A DNA stretch of 64,000 bases from Sialis fuliginosa (Eukaryota > Arthropoda > Insecta > Megaloptera > Sialidae), in NCBI GenBank assembly GCA_961205875.1, contig OY540815.1:1674001-1738000 (forward strand), written 5' to 3'. The first letter of the stretch is position 1, and each line of letters starts with the position of its first letter. The notes below the pieces were generated by a model. It was not told where the DNA came from. It ran no database searches and worked only from the letters and a program-made list of their open reading frames with translations. Of this stretch, positions 12,201 through 23,870 are shown in pieces. A program made the position numbers and the translations under genes.

Positions 12201-13289
12201 GAAATTTACTTTTGTGTATCATTTTGTTTATTTAATTTCTAGATTTTTATGTTGTTAAAGTTTGTTAGTCTTAACGAATTGTTTTATGGATTATAATAAA
12301 GTTATATTGTTTTTATAAAACATGTTAAGATTTTAAAAATCTTCCTAATAATTATTTAAAGACTAGATTTAGGTATAGAACATAGTTTATAAAATGTGTT
12401 TAAATTGAATAGGCAATTCGAAAATGTGAAAATATATAGAAATATACATATAATGTACCATTTGAAAATTTTAAATTCAGAGTTTTGATACAGCCTGTAC
12501 AAAGAATACAATTTTGTAAATATTTGATGTAATATCGCAATAATAGAGCATATGCCCCAAATCATTTTAGCAGAAAATAATTTTTTTTTGTTTTAATTCG
12601 AAAATAACAAGGTGTTGAAAATACATATGTTAATTTTCTTATAAAAATGGTAATAATTTCTAAACCGCTCAGTATAATCTCACTCATGCCTATATCAAAA
12701 TATCAACAAAAAAAATTCTTTTAATTTATCAATCAAAAAAATATACATTATATTTAAAAAAAAAACACTTTGATTTGTAACGCACTTATGGAACACCCTA
12801 TATATGTAAATATAACTATTTTTAAAATATGCGACTTGTCTAACCTGACAACTTTTGTATTTAAAGTTTTCTTTCATTTGTTATAATAAATGAAATATTG
12901 AACTTTGAAACAGTCTTGGGACACCCTGTATACCACTAAAATGTTTCATGTATTAAAATATTGATCAAACAAACACACAAGAAAATTGTCTATTCTCTTA
13001 AAAACCGCAATTGTATTTTCCAGACTTTCATTTCGTAAAGATGTGCAATTTCAATTTTTACGTGTAGTGTAATAACGGGACAAAAACGGTTTTCTTAAAA
13101 TAATATCACGGTATTACCAACAACAAAAAAATGTAATTCTGTCTGGCCTTTTCGCAATAAATATTATTGTATAAAATAACTGAAAAAACAGTTTGCTGGT
13201 ACCTTTTATAATAGTTGTCTCAATATACAATGGACAACAGCTGGTTGCTTTTTAATAATATCTACATATATGTATATTTTTTTTTAAAC
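12200..13289. other. AT-rich stretch with two ACACCCT motifs
   Basis: The motifs GGAACACCCTATATATG (12790) and GGGACACCCTGTATACC (12912) resemble the ends of arthropod TIR or LINE elements, but no matching partner end was found. Confidence 0.3.
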
Positions 13290-13935
13290 ATTGTATGTAC
13301 TTACATATATCCGGTTGTAAGATCATTTATAAAAAATAGAGGTTTTATTCTCAGACAAAAATTAACCCTACTCTGCACAGTGATGCATATTTGCATCACA
13401 CATGTTTTCTGCCTATAACTTAAAATTTACAAAGAATTTACAATGAAACACAATAGAATGTAAGAGAAAGAAACCTAATGCAGCTCCACTTAGACGTACG
13501 ACTGGATAATATTAGTCATTTTCCAATTTGAAATACTACAAGACTGCGATGAAAAAAACCCACATGCAAAGCAAAAACATATGTATATTCTTTGTGAAAA
13601 ATGTCAAATTGCTTTATGTTTTAACAAAGACATAAATTGTTTTAAATCATTCCATGAAATATAAATATATTCATATTAGATTTACTAAAATGTATACACT
13701 GGTGCATATATGAATCATAACATATTTTTCAAAAAAATATATATATAAACTTAAAGTTAATTTTTTTAATTATTTTTCCCGTATTCCTAACATACACTTA
13801 CATAGATTTACATTACTTCTAATAAAAAATAAAAAGTTGTGCAGTGTAGGGTTAATCATAAATCTAAATTTTTATTACTCTTCTTTTTGAGTTACAGCAA
13901 CTACAGACATACATACATCATGGCAAAAATACAGG
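13290..13935 (+). mobile_element. R7 repeat, copy b, split by a piggyBac-type MITE
   Basis: The left part (TATCCGGTTGTAAGATCATT ... TCAGACAAAAATTAA) and right part (TTAATCATAAATC ... GAGTTACAGCAACTACAGAC) are contiguous in other R7 copies. They are separated here by 13366-13851. The insertion uses a TTAA that belongs to R7. Confidence 0.7.
13366..13851. mobile_element. piggyBac-like MITE
   Basis: The 486-bp element is flanked on both sides by TTAA (13362-13365 and 13852-13855). Its ends are CCCTACTCTGCACAGTG and the near-inverse TTGTGCAGTGTAGGG. CCC...GGG termini with TTAA duplications are the signature of piggyBac transposition. A subterminal palindrome GATGCATATTTGCATC follows the left end. 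No transposase is encoded, so it would need one supplied in trans. Confidence 0.85.
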
Positions 13936-14677
13936 ATGTCCCGTAAACATACCGACAAACTTTCAAGAATTGTCGAGGACATTAAAACAACCGCTTTTTG
14001 TTAATTTTCGAAAACGATCCGTTTTAGTAGTAGAGCAAAAGTAAGGACCCCGCACAAATACAATGAATTTTGCCTTTAGGTTGAAATTTTTTGTGTAAAC
14101 GATAGTTCAAAGTGTGCTGATAAAAAGTTGTGAAAACTGAAATATTTTATGTTAAATACATGTCTTTATGTTTATAATTTTTTTTTTTTTTTTATTTCTT
14201 AAAGGATCAATTCTGAGAAAAATTTACAAAGAATAGAATGTGCTTCGAGTTAGTCAATAAATACAAAGAAGATTTTTAGAACATTTTGTGGCATTTTTTT
14301 GTTTTTTATAAAATAAATAATTGTTATAGAAAAATAATTGTTTTCTATTGTCTAACAGCTAGCTAGTTCTAAGAATTTTTAAAATTATATAAAAAGTGAT
14401 CCTTTAGGTCTTTAGGAGATAAACATAAAAATAAACATCAACATAGAATGTTTCGGCGCCCTTTAAAGCAAAAATTAGGGATTTTCGTAGGTTGCACCCA
14501 TTACAGCTTTTCATCAACATTCTTTGAAATTTCAACCAAAAGGGAAAAACAATTGCTTTTATGCGAGGTCCTTTAACTCTACTGCTGAAACGGCTCGTTT
14601 TTGGACATGAGTTTATTAACAATTAGCGATTATTTTAATCAATTGACTCCTAAAAGTTAGTCGGCACTCTGTATAAT
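13929..14677. mobile_element. Long-TIR MITE
   Basis: The left end ATACAGGATGTCCCG with CCGACAAACTTT is mirrored by AAAGTTAGTCGG and GCACTCTGTATAAT. Inside, ATCCGTTTTAGTAGTAGAGC is mirrored by CTCTACTGCTGAAACGGCTC, so the imperfect arms exceed 110 bp. No transposase frame is present. Confidence 0.65.
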
Positions 14678-15418
14678 GGATTAAAGAAGGTGAAAATGGA
14701 TATTTATATCAAAATCTCAATTTCTAATATTTTTTTATTCAAAATACTTTCTTATACGTATAAGATAGATAAAAAAATACATTCATAGATTGATGAACAT
14801 ATAACCCTACTTGTACGTGCTGCAATCGGGTATCTAATAACTAAAATGCATTCATAATATATTCCCAACCCTAGTTTTCAACATAACAAATGATAAAGTA
14901 AAAAAATAGTATACGTTTAGATCTAAATCACAAGATCTTTAGTGCAAATAAACGAAAGCATTTTAATTCATTGTCAAAATAGCCTCATTTTCCTTGGGTC
15001 AGCTAAAATAAAAAGTAACGGTTCCTCGTTTTCACGATGGATACTATATCGTTGCTACATCTCACAAAACGCATTTTACACAGAGCGAATTGACTGCTAT
15101 ACGGGCCGTCTTGATTTCATTAAATGGTATTAGAAGGCCATGGACGCCCACAATATCCAATTGTTGAAGGCACCTCTCAGAAAGAGAGGGGTTATCCGTG
15201 AATACGTATATTGTGTATACGCGTTTCTCTTATTTTTTTATGTTTTCTTTTTGTGTGCGTATTTCTCGAGTACTTATGTTCTATTTTTTAAGGATGGCTG
15301 AGAAACAAGATGGAATAAATGATGTTTAAAGCGATCATACGTTTTTTCTTTATCGCTTATATTCAAAAGAAATGTAGTTAATCTATCTTATAAATATGTT
15401 TGTAAGGTTTATTAATAT
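14678..15418. other. AT-rich stretch, nothing recognisable
   Basis: It includes a short hairpin-like CCTCTCAGAAAGAGAGG near 15172-15190. No gene or repeat family was recognised. Confidence 0.35.
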
Positions 15419-15628
15419 ACTAGCTGTTACCCGTAACTTCGTTTGCGTCATATATATAATAAAATGTATATGGTTTGCGTGGAATTTATGTAAGAAGTAG
15501 AAGGTTAGGTAATACAGATTTCTGTTGTAGTCGATAAAACAGGTCATACGTACAAATGTCATTTATACCGATCTTTTTATTATTAAAATTTCGGCATGCA
15601 ATTTTCAGGATACAAAGTAGCATATGTC
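15419..15628 (+). mobile_element. R1 repeat, 5' half
   Basis: It begins CTAGCTGTTACCCGTAACTT and reaches AGGATACAAAGTAGCATATG, which corresponds to GAGATACGAAGTAGCCTATG in the 26-27.6 kb copies. The 3' half (ATCGGTTCAG tail) is missing where the Hel-1 copy begins. Confidence 0.6.
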
Positions 15629-16264
15629 GCTGTTTTGCAAAACGCTGCTTAAACCGTTCAATACTGAACAAAATACTGTATTAAAGAATTGTGTAGAATC
15701 AAAAGATCTACAATAAAGTCCGAGACACCATATATCTAACTTTTGTATTTAAGCCATAATGACTGCTTTTATGTTACAAAGAAAATTAAAAATATTTGGG
15801 TTCTGTTTACGTGGACTTATGACCTGCAAAACATTAATCCTTATCGAAATAAATGATTTCATCGTCATAAGTACTTAATGTAGATATAATTTGCCATTTA
15901 CAGCATCCAGTTTGGTCGTATAGTTTAGAAAATATCGAAATATATGTATGATGGCGACCCGTGTCGCGGCATGCGCCGAGGGAGCGTGCCAACTAGACGC
16001 AGGGCAGAGGGAACAGACCGGCATTCTTTTGATTGTCAATTGTTTATTTTGTTTTCAATAATTATCTTTTAAATTTAAATAGAACAAAAATTATTTTTTT
16101 TTTTGCTCTGATTCGTTTTTGTTAGGTAGGTAATTTAAGTGTTATTTGGTTTTTATTATTATAATAACTAATCGTGTTTGTACTTAATTCAACTATATAT
16201 TTTTCAAATCACAAACAATAATTCCGTAGTTCACGCGAGCGAAGCCGCGCGGGCCCAGTTAGTT
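15629..16264 (+). mobile_element. Hel-1 non-autonomous Helitron, copy B (5' truncated)
   Basis: From GCTGTTTTGCAAAACGCTGC onward it is collinear with copies A and C. The 3' end has ACGCGAGCGAAGCCGCGCGG, but the expected CAGCTAG is CAGTTAG, so the terminal CTRR is mutated. The joint to R1 on the left has lost the Helitron 5' end. Confidence 0.7.
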
Positions 16265-16974
16265 ATTGTTTAAAACTTTTCTTCTAATTGATAAATAATA
16301 ATTGAAGAACGCATAATGGTTAATTACGAAATATGTACATCAGATAATAATGCTCATATTGAATTCAAAACATTGCAAAACTACAAAGTCATTCAATTGC
16401 GATCCTTTAACCTCAAATATCGCAACAAAATGAATACACATAATCTTGAACTATTGCAGCAGTTATTGGACCAACAATTACGAGAACACAATAGAAAGCC
16501 AACCTAAACGGGCGTATAGATATTCAGTATCATGCGTGACAAAGCATATCAACGTTATACTGGTAAAGGTAACCTTTAACCGTCTCTTTCTCTGTGGTCA
16601 GAGGACATTTAGCGAGCGGTCACTGACAACATACTGGACAGATGGTCAGTTACAATTTGCATAAAAGGGTGAAAATGTTTTTGATATGTTCTTCACTAAT
16701 AGTCCATGATTCCGTACAATGGGTCGAGGGTTTAAGTCGTTACTATAACCATTTACTAATTAATAATTATTATAATGGTAGTTACAGTGTTCTGTTCCAT
16801 TTAATTCATTTAAGGTTGAAATAATTTTTTCTAGATTTAAGGTTGAATTATTGGTAGGAAAATTAAATAATGGCATTTAGGGCAGTGATGTGTTATATTG
16901 TATGGGGCCCAGGAAAATTTGAATTAGGATGTTAAATTCAAATATTATTCTTCAAAGTGTATTTTTGGTGAATA
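16265..16974. other. Stretch with overlapping short frames, no gene recognised
   Basis: Three overlapping 60-72 codon frames lie between 16316 and 16824. None shows a domain or continues beyond its neighbours. No repeat family was recognised. Confidence 0.3.
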
Positions 16975-17600
16975 AAAGTACGAGAAGCTTTGTGATCGTT
17001 TTAGAATGAAACAAAAAAATTGTTCTCCGATTTCAAAATTATAAATTTATCTTTCCGTTTCAAGTCAAGACAAACATTTTTCATTCCGTGTCTGTATGTC
17101 TGTCTGTGTGTGTGTCTGTCCCCTGAATCCTTGTCAGACGCATAACTCATGAACCACTAAACCGATATTAATGAAACTTGGTTGGATGGTTGGGTCTGAC
17201 TTGAGGATGGTCCCACTTCAAGAACGACGCATATTACGTGAAAATTTTATAGAATCTTGTTTGTAGAGTATTCAATTTCCTATAACATAAGTCTACAACG
17301 TTTGTTGTAAAATATTCCCTAACATTGATTTATAAATCTCAATTAGCTTTAAAAAAATCGTGTTTTTTTTTAAATTGATATTTACTTTAACATATTAAAT
17401 GTCATTTTGACGTACGCATAAATTTAGATTTAGATTGAAATTGTCAAAAAAATTAAAAATATACGAAAAAATAATCAGGTGCGTCTTAAGAAAAATTTCG
17501 AACTAATATTTTTAGTAAAATTGTATATAAATTAAATGGTTAACCAATACCAGGCAATTTATCTGAACACTTTATATATTTATTAATTTATAATTTTTAT
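16975..17600 (-). mobile_element. R2 element, near-complete copy
   Basis: It starts GTACGAGAAGCTTTGTGATC (R2 right end inverted), then a TCTG-type tract, CATGAACCACTAAACCGATA, AACTTGGTTGGATGGTTGGG, the GATATTTACTTTAACATATT block and ATACGAAAAAATAATCAGGT. The far terminus is decayed. Confidence 0.7.
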
Positions 17601-17814
17601 ATTTATAAAGTCACTTTTGCGTTACTGTGCGCCGCCCCTCCTAGCCGGATGGCCCGGGCAGTCGCCCTATTTACTTTTATTAGGGATCCGTGAAAAAAGT
17701 TTAGTAGAAATTAAAGTACTTTTACATTTCTATTTACCAATGATTAATTATTATCTAACGACCTTCTTTGTTTTTATGTCAGGGAGGTATGAGTTATTTA
17801 AATGTGTAGTTGTA

Positions 17815-18050
17815 GCTTATTTCTGCAATTGTAAAAGCTAATTTGTGTAGTGCAAAAAATTGGAAAAATGTATAATAAATTAATAAAATAATAAAATGTG
17901 TGGAAAAATAGGTCACTGCAATTCTAAAAGCGAAAAATGTAAGAAATTTAGAACAAAAAAAAGTCATTGCTGTTGTAAAAACAAAAAATGTAAGAAATGT
18001 AATGCAAAAAACAAAGGTCATTGCAGTTGAAATGCAAAAATTGTAAGTAT
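17815..18050 (+). repeat. Degenerate minisatellite, 51-54 bp unit
   Basis: GGTCACTGCAATTCTAAAAG (17911), AAGTCATTGCTGTTGTAAAA (17961) and AGGTCATTGCAGTTGAAATG (18015) head successive units containing AAAAATGTAAGAAAT. An eroded unit precedes at about 17820. The periodicity makes an 87-codon frame on the minus strand repetitive rather than genic. Confidence 0.6.
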
Positions 18051-18529
18051 GGAGCAAAAAAATAAACTTGTAAAATTTTCTTAAAATAACCTCTACAGGA
18101 AGAGGGTCCCTGAAAAATAATTGTTCAAAAGGGGGTCCCTAGACTACATAAGTTTAAGAACCGCAGTTATAAAGTATTGTATTAATAACCTCTGTAAATC
18201 GTGGGATTAAACTCACAAAGTAATTTTCTCTTTCGTATTTCTCTATAGGTATACAAAACTATAAATCAAAAATTATGTATATAATTCCAACAAAAATAAC
18301 AAGCAAAATATCGGTCTACACACTCGTATAAAACTTTCGCAGGTAGCGATAAATAATTTTTTTGCAGTTACCTCCATCATATCTGGAAAAATTAGAGAAA
18401 AGGCAATAAAACAGTTGAGTAAATCATTCGACAAAAAGTTCTCCACTTCAGGAACGAGCGCACTACATGTTACTTCGTGAAAAACTACTCTGGATTTCTT
18501 TTCAATTGAATGAACTTTCTGTTCGTGTA

Positions 18530-18675
18530 AAAAACTCCACCGGACCGCGTCCGGACGACGGGGGTAGCGAGGGTGTATTCCGGGCGATTCCGGTGGACGG
18601 TCCGGGGTAGTCGGAACGGGTGGTTCCGGTGAAGGGTTCCGGGTTGATTTTGGTTGGATTTAGGGAGAAAGGAGG
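18530..18675 (+). other. GC-rich CpG tract ending in a strong splice-donor match
   Basis: About 130 bp are rich in CCGG/TTCCGG words (GGACCGCGTCCGGACG, GGTTCCGGTGAAGGGTTCCG) in an otherwise AT-rich background. The tract ends with GGAGG|GTAAGTA, a near-perfect 5' splice site at 18676. No ATG occurs on the plus strand between 18520 and 18675, so if this is an exon it would be non-coding 5' UTR. It could also be an unrecognised GC-rich repeat. Confidence 0.25.
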
Positions 18676-18730
18676 GTAAGTACATGTGTGTGGGTGTGTT
18701 ACAGTGCCAACTTACGTTCTAGTAACTGGA

Positions 18731-19267
18731 GCGACGAGGACGGACGAGTCTTTATCAGTTCTTCGGGATAAATCACGACGCTTTATTACGTATTTAAATC
18801 GTACCTCCCTTTTTTACAACGTGTGCTAACAATGGGCATTTGTTTTCTATTCAAACGGTTAGTTAAAATACTTTGCAACAGTTTAAAAGTAATGAAGCTT
18901 ACAATTTTAAATTAAATGTTCTGAACAAAAAGTGAGTTTATTGTTTTCCGTGCAAATGAATTATTGTTACTCTTTTTTTGCTATTTATTTATTTAAAAAA
19001 TATTCTTCTTTTATGTATTTTGTTGTTCTATTTATCAATAGAACTATTGAAAATATTTTAGAATTCAGGCAATATAAGATGTTATTGTCGTTATTAATTT
19101 CGTTTTATATTACTAAAGATTTTTAACAATATTTTTTTAATATCAGTAGCATTAATTAAAGATGTATATTTTTTACTTTAATCGCTGTGTTTTTCATTGA
19201 ACGCATTATAATAAACCTTAACATATCTAAATGATAAAGGCACTTCAATGCATATTAAATAAATAAT
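18731..19267. other. AT-rich stretch, nothing recognisable
   Basis: No repeat family was recognised. A 64-codon frame at 18932-19126 is AT-biased and featureless. Confidence 0.35.
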
Positions 19268-20033
19268 AAGGTACTGGCACCAGTCTTAGATCATAACCCA
19301 GTATTGGATTTTTGTTTAATAAATGTACTAAATTAGCAAATTAGCAATATTTGTTGATATTTGATTACTGAAATTACTGAATCATAATCTATAGACACTT
19401 AACTGTAAAACATCTTAGTTTGATGACAGTCGGCCGATATGTTTCTAAATGGAGAAAATTTAAACTAATTTTTAGTGTAATCTATTTATTAATTATCATA
19501 TTATAACAACTGCTTTACATTGTTTCAAATATTACGATTCTTTATTTTGTAACTTTTGTATCTCAGTAAGTACTTATCATTTTGTAATCATCATTGAGTG
19601 CCCATTATTGGATTTACTTTATCCATTACTGGAGAAAATACATAAATAAAATAAAATACTCCAATAAGAAAAAAATCTATATTTGCAGACTTTGGTAATT
19701 AAATTGATTTAATAAAAAGGTAATTGTTTAATTAGTAACATAAATTCATGAGAATTACAAAAAAGAAGCCCATCGATCTCAAAAAACAGTATAAGTTGCT
19801 GTGAATCTTGGCTTCTGGGTCTAAGCCGCGTCGATTGGTCGTTTTATCGGCCAACGTTTCGTCACACATTGAAGTGGACATCTTCAGGGCTCTTCTAAAA
19901 GTGCACTTTTAGAAGATGTGTGATGAAACGTTGGCCGATAACACGACCAAATCGACCCGGCTTACACCCAGAAGTCAAGATTCATATCAAGATTATCGTG
20001 GAAGCCTCAAGACTAGTATAAGTTGCTATTAAT
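19268..20033 (+). mobile_element. R3 MITE, copy 3, carrying a nested insert
   Basis: It begins AAGGTACTGGCACCAGTCTT after TA. After interruption by 19801-20014 it resumes ATTAATGGGGCCAAGACC and ends in AGTGCCAGTACTTTA just beyond this range (about 20055). Interior landmarks match copies at 39380 and 44931. Confidence 0.75.
19801..20014 (-). mobile_element. Tail-to-tail palindromic insert, probably Penelope-like
   Basis: The 214-bp insert is flanked by a perfect 13-bp target duplication AGTATAAGTTGCT (19788-19800 and 20015-20027). Its halves are inverted copies: TTCTGGGTCTAAGCCGCGTC / GGCTTACACCCAGAAG and CGGCCAACGTTTCGTCACAC / TGATGAAACGTTGGCCGAT, joined by TAAAAGTGCACTTTTA. Minus-strand reading of the left half gives CTGAAGA, a GTCCAC/GTG-T-GAC stem, then GAAA, a hammerhead-like order seen in PLE repeats. 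The PLE assignment is inferred; no ORF remains. Confidence 0.55.
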
Positions 20034-20056
20034 GGGGCCAAGACCAGTGCCAGTAC

Positions 20057-20544
20057 TTTAGTTCAAAATAAATAAAAATCTTATAGATAAGTCATAAATA
20101 AAAAATGTTTATTATTGAAACACTTAAACAATATGTACTACAATGTACAATATACAATAATACAGAGCTTTTACTTATAGCAGCAAGTTGTCAAAACGTA
20201 GAGCTCGGCTTGTTTCGACCGAGCCAACGACGTGTGAGTAATAAAAACACTAACGGCGGCAATTCTTTGTGAATTGCTACTCTTTAAGTCGTTAATTACT
20301 TTGGGCAGTGTTTCGGATATAATACAATTTTGAAAACCCGAATCGTCGAGGTACAGATTAACAATGAAAAATAATATGAGCCGAGTTTAGAAAGTGCTTT
20401 TTCAGTTTTATTATTTTGATACTTTGATGCAATTAATTGTATAAAACTTACTTACAATTAATTTATTCTGGAATTTTACATAATCTTATAGTAGGTATGT
20501 TTATAAGAGTGGTCTTTAGATAGAGTTGGGACGAATTTTGACCC
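20057..20544. other. Single-copy stretch, nothing firm
   Basis: The block at 20190-20380 is slightly GC-richer (GAGCTCGGCTTGTTTCGACC, CACTAACGGCGGCAATTC) and unlike any repeat in the window. No ORF or splice structure was recognised. Confidence 0.3.
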
Positions 20545-21300
20545 AAATCAGCTCTAAATAATTTTTTTTTAAATGTGGAAAAATTTTCAGCCTTTTATTT
20601 TCAAAATTGGCCTTTACCAGAGGGGGTGATTTTCCTATTTAAAATATACGTGTTTTTTCGATTATTCAAAGACTTGTGTACTAGAGTGTCAAACTATTTC
20701 TAAAAAATAGTCATGAATTCCACATCTAGATGGATAAATTAAACTTGTGATTCAACGTTGACAGTTATATGGGTCATTGGGTCATTCCATCAAGAGAATT
20801 ATTTTTTTTATATTTTCTGGACAATTTTGTTAGAAAAACGTTAGATAATAAAATATTGATCTAGAAATAAAAAATTTTGATTCTTAAATTAAAATAGAAG
20901 AAAACAATGGGTCGCGTTAGTTAGAAATTGATATGGATTGATTTTTTTGATTTTAGAATCAAATTTTTTTATTTCATGATCAATTTTCATTGTTAAACGT
21001 TTTTCTGACAAAATTATCCATAAATTATAGAATTTTTTTTAAATTTCTCTTAATGGAATGACCCAATGACCCATATAGCTGTCAATGTTGAATCACAAAT
21101 TTAATTTATCCATCTAGATATGGAATATATGTACCAGGAATGCATTTATGAGTATTCTAGATTTTTAGAAAGAGTTTAAGATGCTCTAGTACGCAGGTCT
21201 TTGAAAAAACGAAAAAAACACGTGTACCCTCTGGTAATGGCCAATTTTAAAGACAGAGGGCTGAAACTTTTTACACATTTTTTGAATTTTATGATGCCCT
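20545..21300. mobile_element. Large foldback element, ~330-bp arms
   Basis: The left arm landmarks TATATGGGTCATTGGGTCAT, GAATTCCACATCTAGATGGA and TACCAGAGGGGGTG are mirrored in the right arm as ATGACCCAATGACCCATATA, TCCATCTAGATATGGAATAT and CCCTCTGGTA. The centre lies near 20915, with little unpaired core and no ORF. Arms are imperfect, indicating an old insertion or inverted duplication. Confidence 0.75.
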
Positions 21301-22339
21301 TCGGAATGTATGATCTGATTCTGAGTGTGGATGGTTAGAAACAAAATTGGCGTTTTATATCTAAATTATTTTGACGGTGACTCAGCAATAGAATTGTTAT
21401 AATAATATTTTTGTTCTTGTGGCGGAAAATTTCCTTGTACAACTAAAACTTGCTCTTGTTTGGCTTTAGATTTTAATGTTGTTCAGTTTGTAGATGTTCT
21501 GATAAGTGTATTAAAAAGATAATAATTGTGACAAATAATATCAGTTTATGGCGCAGTGAGCGAGTTCGGCTTTAATGAAGTTTTCACATTTAATTACAAT
21601 AATAATCATCATGAAAAAAATCTAGTAATAGTTTAAAGTTGGCTAATTCTTTTCGTTTTTAATTTATTCTGATTGAACAATTAGTTTAGGAGAAAAAAAT
21701 CATAAATATACGAATATTTCGCTATTTTTAAAGTTAAAATATTTTTATTTTAAAAACTATTGGTTTTAAAAAAAATTGATGAGATAAAAAATGTTTATTT
21801 TAATCTAATGAAGTTTACATCTTTCTTTTAGATTTTTTAATGCATATTTAGATTTATTAAACAAAAAAATCTGTATATCTATTGAAAGATCGCATAAAAA
21901 ATATCATGTACGTATTTAGATTATAGATGTTTTTTCTCAGAAAAATATAAAGAATATAATGAAATCATTTTTAGCCACTAGAATTAGAGTCATTTCTAAG
22001 CGAGTTAGACAGGATAATCCGCTCGCATAATAAGGGAGAATGGTCATGACGGTCTTAAAAAAGAGATATTAAAATAAACAAGTAATTTTTTTTATATATT
22101 GATAAAATGTCATTATATTACGAACATTGAACTGTTCAAGTATAAATCAAATATTTTTTAAAATTTCGGACAGTTAATGGAGTAAAAAATGAGACTTGTT
22201 TTACATTTTTTACTCTAGCCCTAGAACTGTTTTCTTCAAAAACGTTTCTCGCCTCCGAGAATAACCTCTCCGAATAGACTGTACTGTACTTATCTAACAG
22301 TATTGTTTATGATAATGCTATAGTAATGCATTGGTGCTT
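21301..22339. other. AT-rich stretch, nothing recognisable
   Basis: No plausible ORF or recurring repeat was recognised. Confidence 0.35.
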
Positions 22340-22570
22340 TAATTATATTAGATAAAAAAACAAGATTCATAATTATTAGTGACTCCATTGCAGAGTAAAG
22401 TTTTTCGAAAAAAGATTGAATATTAGAAATTGACACTCTTAGCTCTTTTTCTATATTTAGCTGAGATTTTCAGTAAAAATTATTGTATGAGGGAGGGGTG
22501 TGGAGTTTGGCGGTGAGAATTGTGGTTGAAAATTGAGTCGCAAATACAAAAAGGTTGAGAAACGCTGGGT
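22340..22570 (+). mobile_element. hAT-like fragment
   Basis: The segment AATTATTAGTGACTCCATTG ... AAAATTATTGTATGAGGGAG recurs at 37905-38040. Its right end GGTTGAGAAACGCTGG resembles the CAGCGTTTCTCAACC terminus widespread among hAT MITEs. The left terminus was not located. Confidence 0.45.
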
Positions 22571-23870
22571 TAATCATTTCAAAAATATGAAACATTGATT
22601 GAATGTATTATACAAACAAACACTTTAAAACATGGATTTTGATGTGAGAGTGATAAAGTAGAGCAGAACAACAGCAATCAATTTGTCGGAGTTATGTAGG
22701 TACATGATGTTTAGAAGCGTTTGAGAATTAGCTGCGATCATTCAACGACTACACAAAATCAAATAATGTCAGTGTGCATTTTGGATTTTGATTAATGACT
22801 AGAAGACTTCGGCGGCGTGTCAAGAACTGGAACAATTACTATTGAAATTACTGCGACAGTAAGCAAAAATAATCAAGAGTCTGCTGCTAAAGTTTGGGAC
22901 AAATCAATCGACATCATTCAGATAAATGCTATTTCAGCGTTGGATTATTAATCACTCAGAATGAAGCAGAAGAAAGAGGAAGGGTGTAGAACCAGTGACG
23001 GAGTTTAAATACATGTTTTCATTCATTTCTGGTTTTTATGTTGAATTCTTTTCTTACTTTCCTATTACATTTGACATTTCGTACACGGTACTTTTACATT
23101 AACCAGAGTGAAGTATGCAACTAAATCGACTTTTATACATTATTTTTATGAATTAAATCGGAAATGGTAAATGGATTTGTAAATAAGTATTATTTTAAAG
23201 AGGTTGGGAAGTTACGTCAAACCGGTAGGAATAGGTTAAAATTTCTTATTTGTTTAAACACTCAATATGAATGAAATACTGAAATTTCAGAGTTTTTGAG
23301 CAACTCGTTTTTAAGAAAATAAATTTTAAAGTTCAGTTGTAATACATGGCGTTAAATGGCAGTTGATGAAAATAGATTGTTAAAAGATAGAAAAATGTAA
23401 AAAATCAATTTAAAAAACAGTATGATTGATTTGAAAATTAAGGATATTGTAAAGTATACATTTATGTAATTATTTAAACAATAATTAGAAGAAAAAAAAT
23501 ATATATATGTATATATTAGAGTGGAGCGAAATTTTTTTTTTATATTTTCGAATTTTTATAAAATTTGGATAAGCGAATTTTAAATGCGGCGCCCCTACAA
23601 AAGTTAGTATAGGGTGTCAAGAAGTCACAAAAAAATGTTCAATGAAATTCGTGATGATTTTAGGTTAGCACCAATCGATTAAATACATGACATGAAAATG
23701 TGGATACCTAAAATATTAAAAAAGATTCGGCAGAACGTCAGAAGAATGGAATTAAATGAATAGTTAACTGAACATGATTGGTACAACAACAAGTTATCAT
23801 TATAGACCGTTTCCGTGAACCTAACCTCAAAAACCTAGGTAACTTAAGGTCAATTGCTCACTTTTTAGTA
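22571..23870. other. AT-rich stretch, nothing firm
   Basis: A possible element end (TTAGAGTGGAGCGAAA, 23517) and a small GC patch (GCGGCGCCCC, 23586) were noted. No ORF or paired terminus was recognised. Confidence 0.3.

Noticed and set aside
17794-18057. 87-codon minus frame with a Phe/Thr-rich repeat
   Set aside because: It is explained by the 51-54 bp minisatellite.
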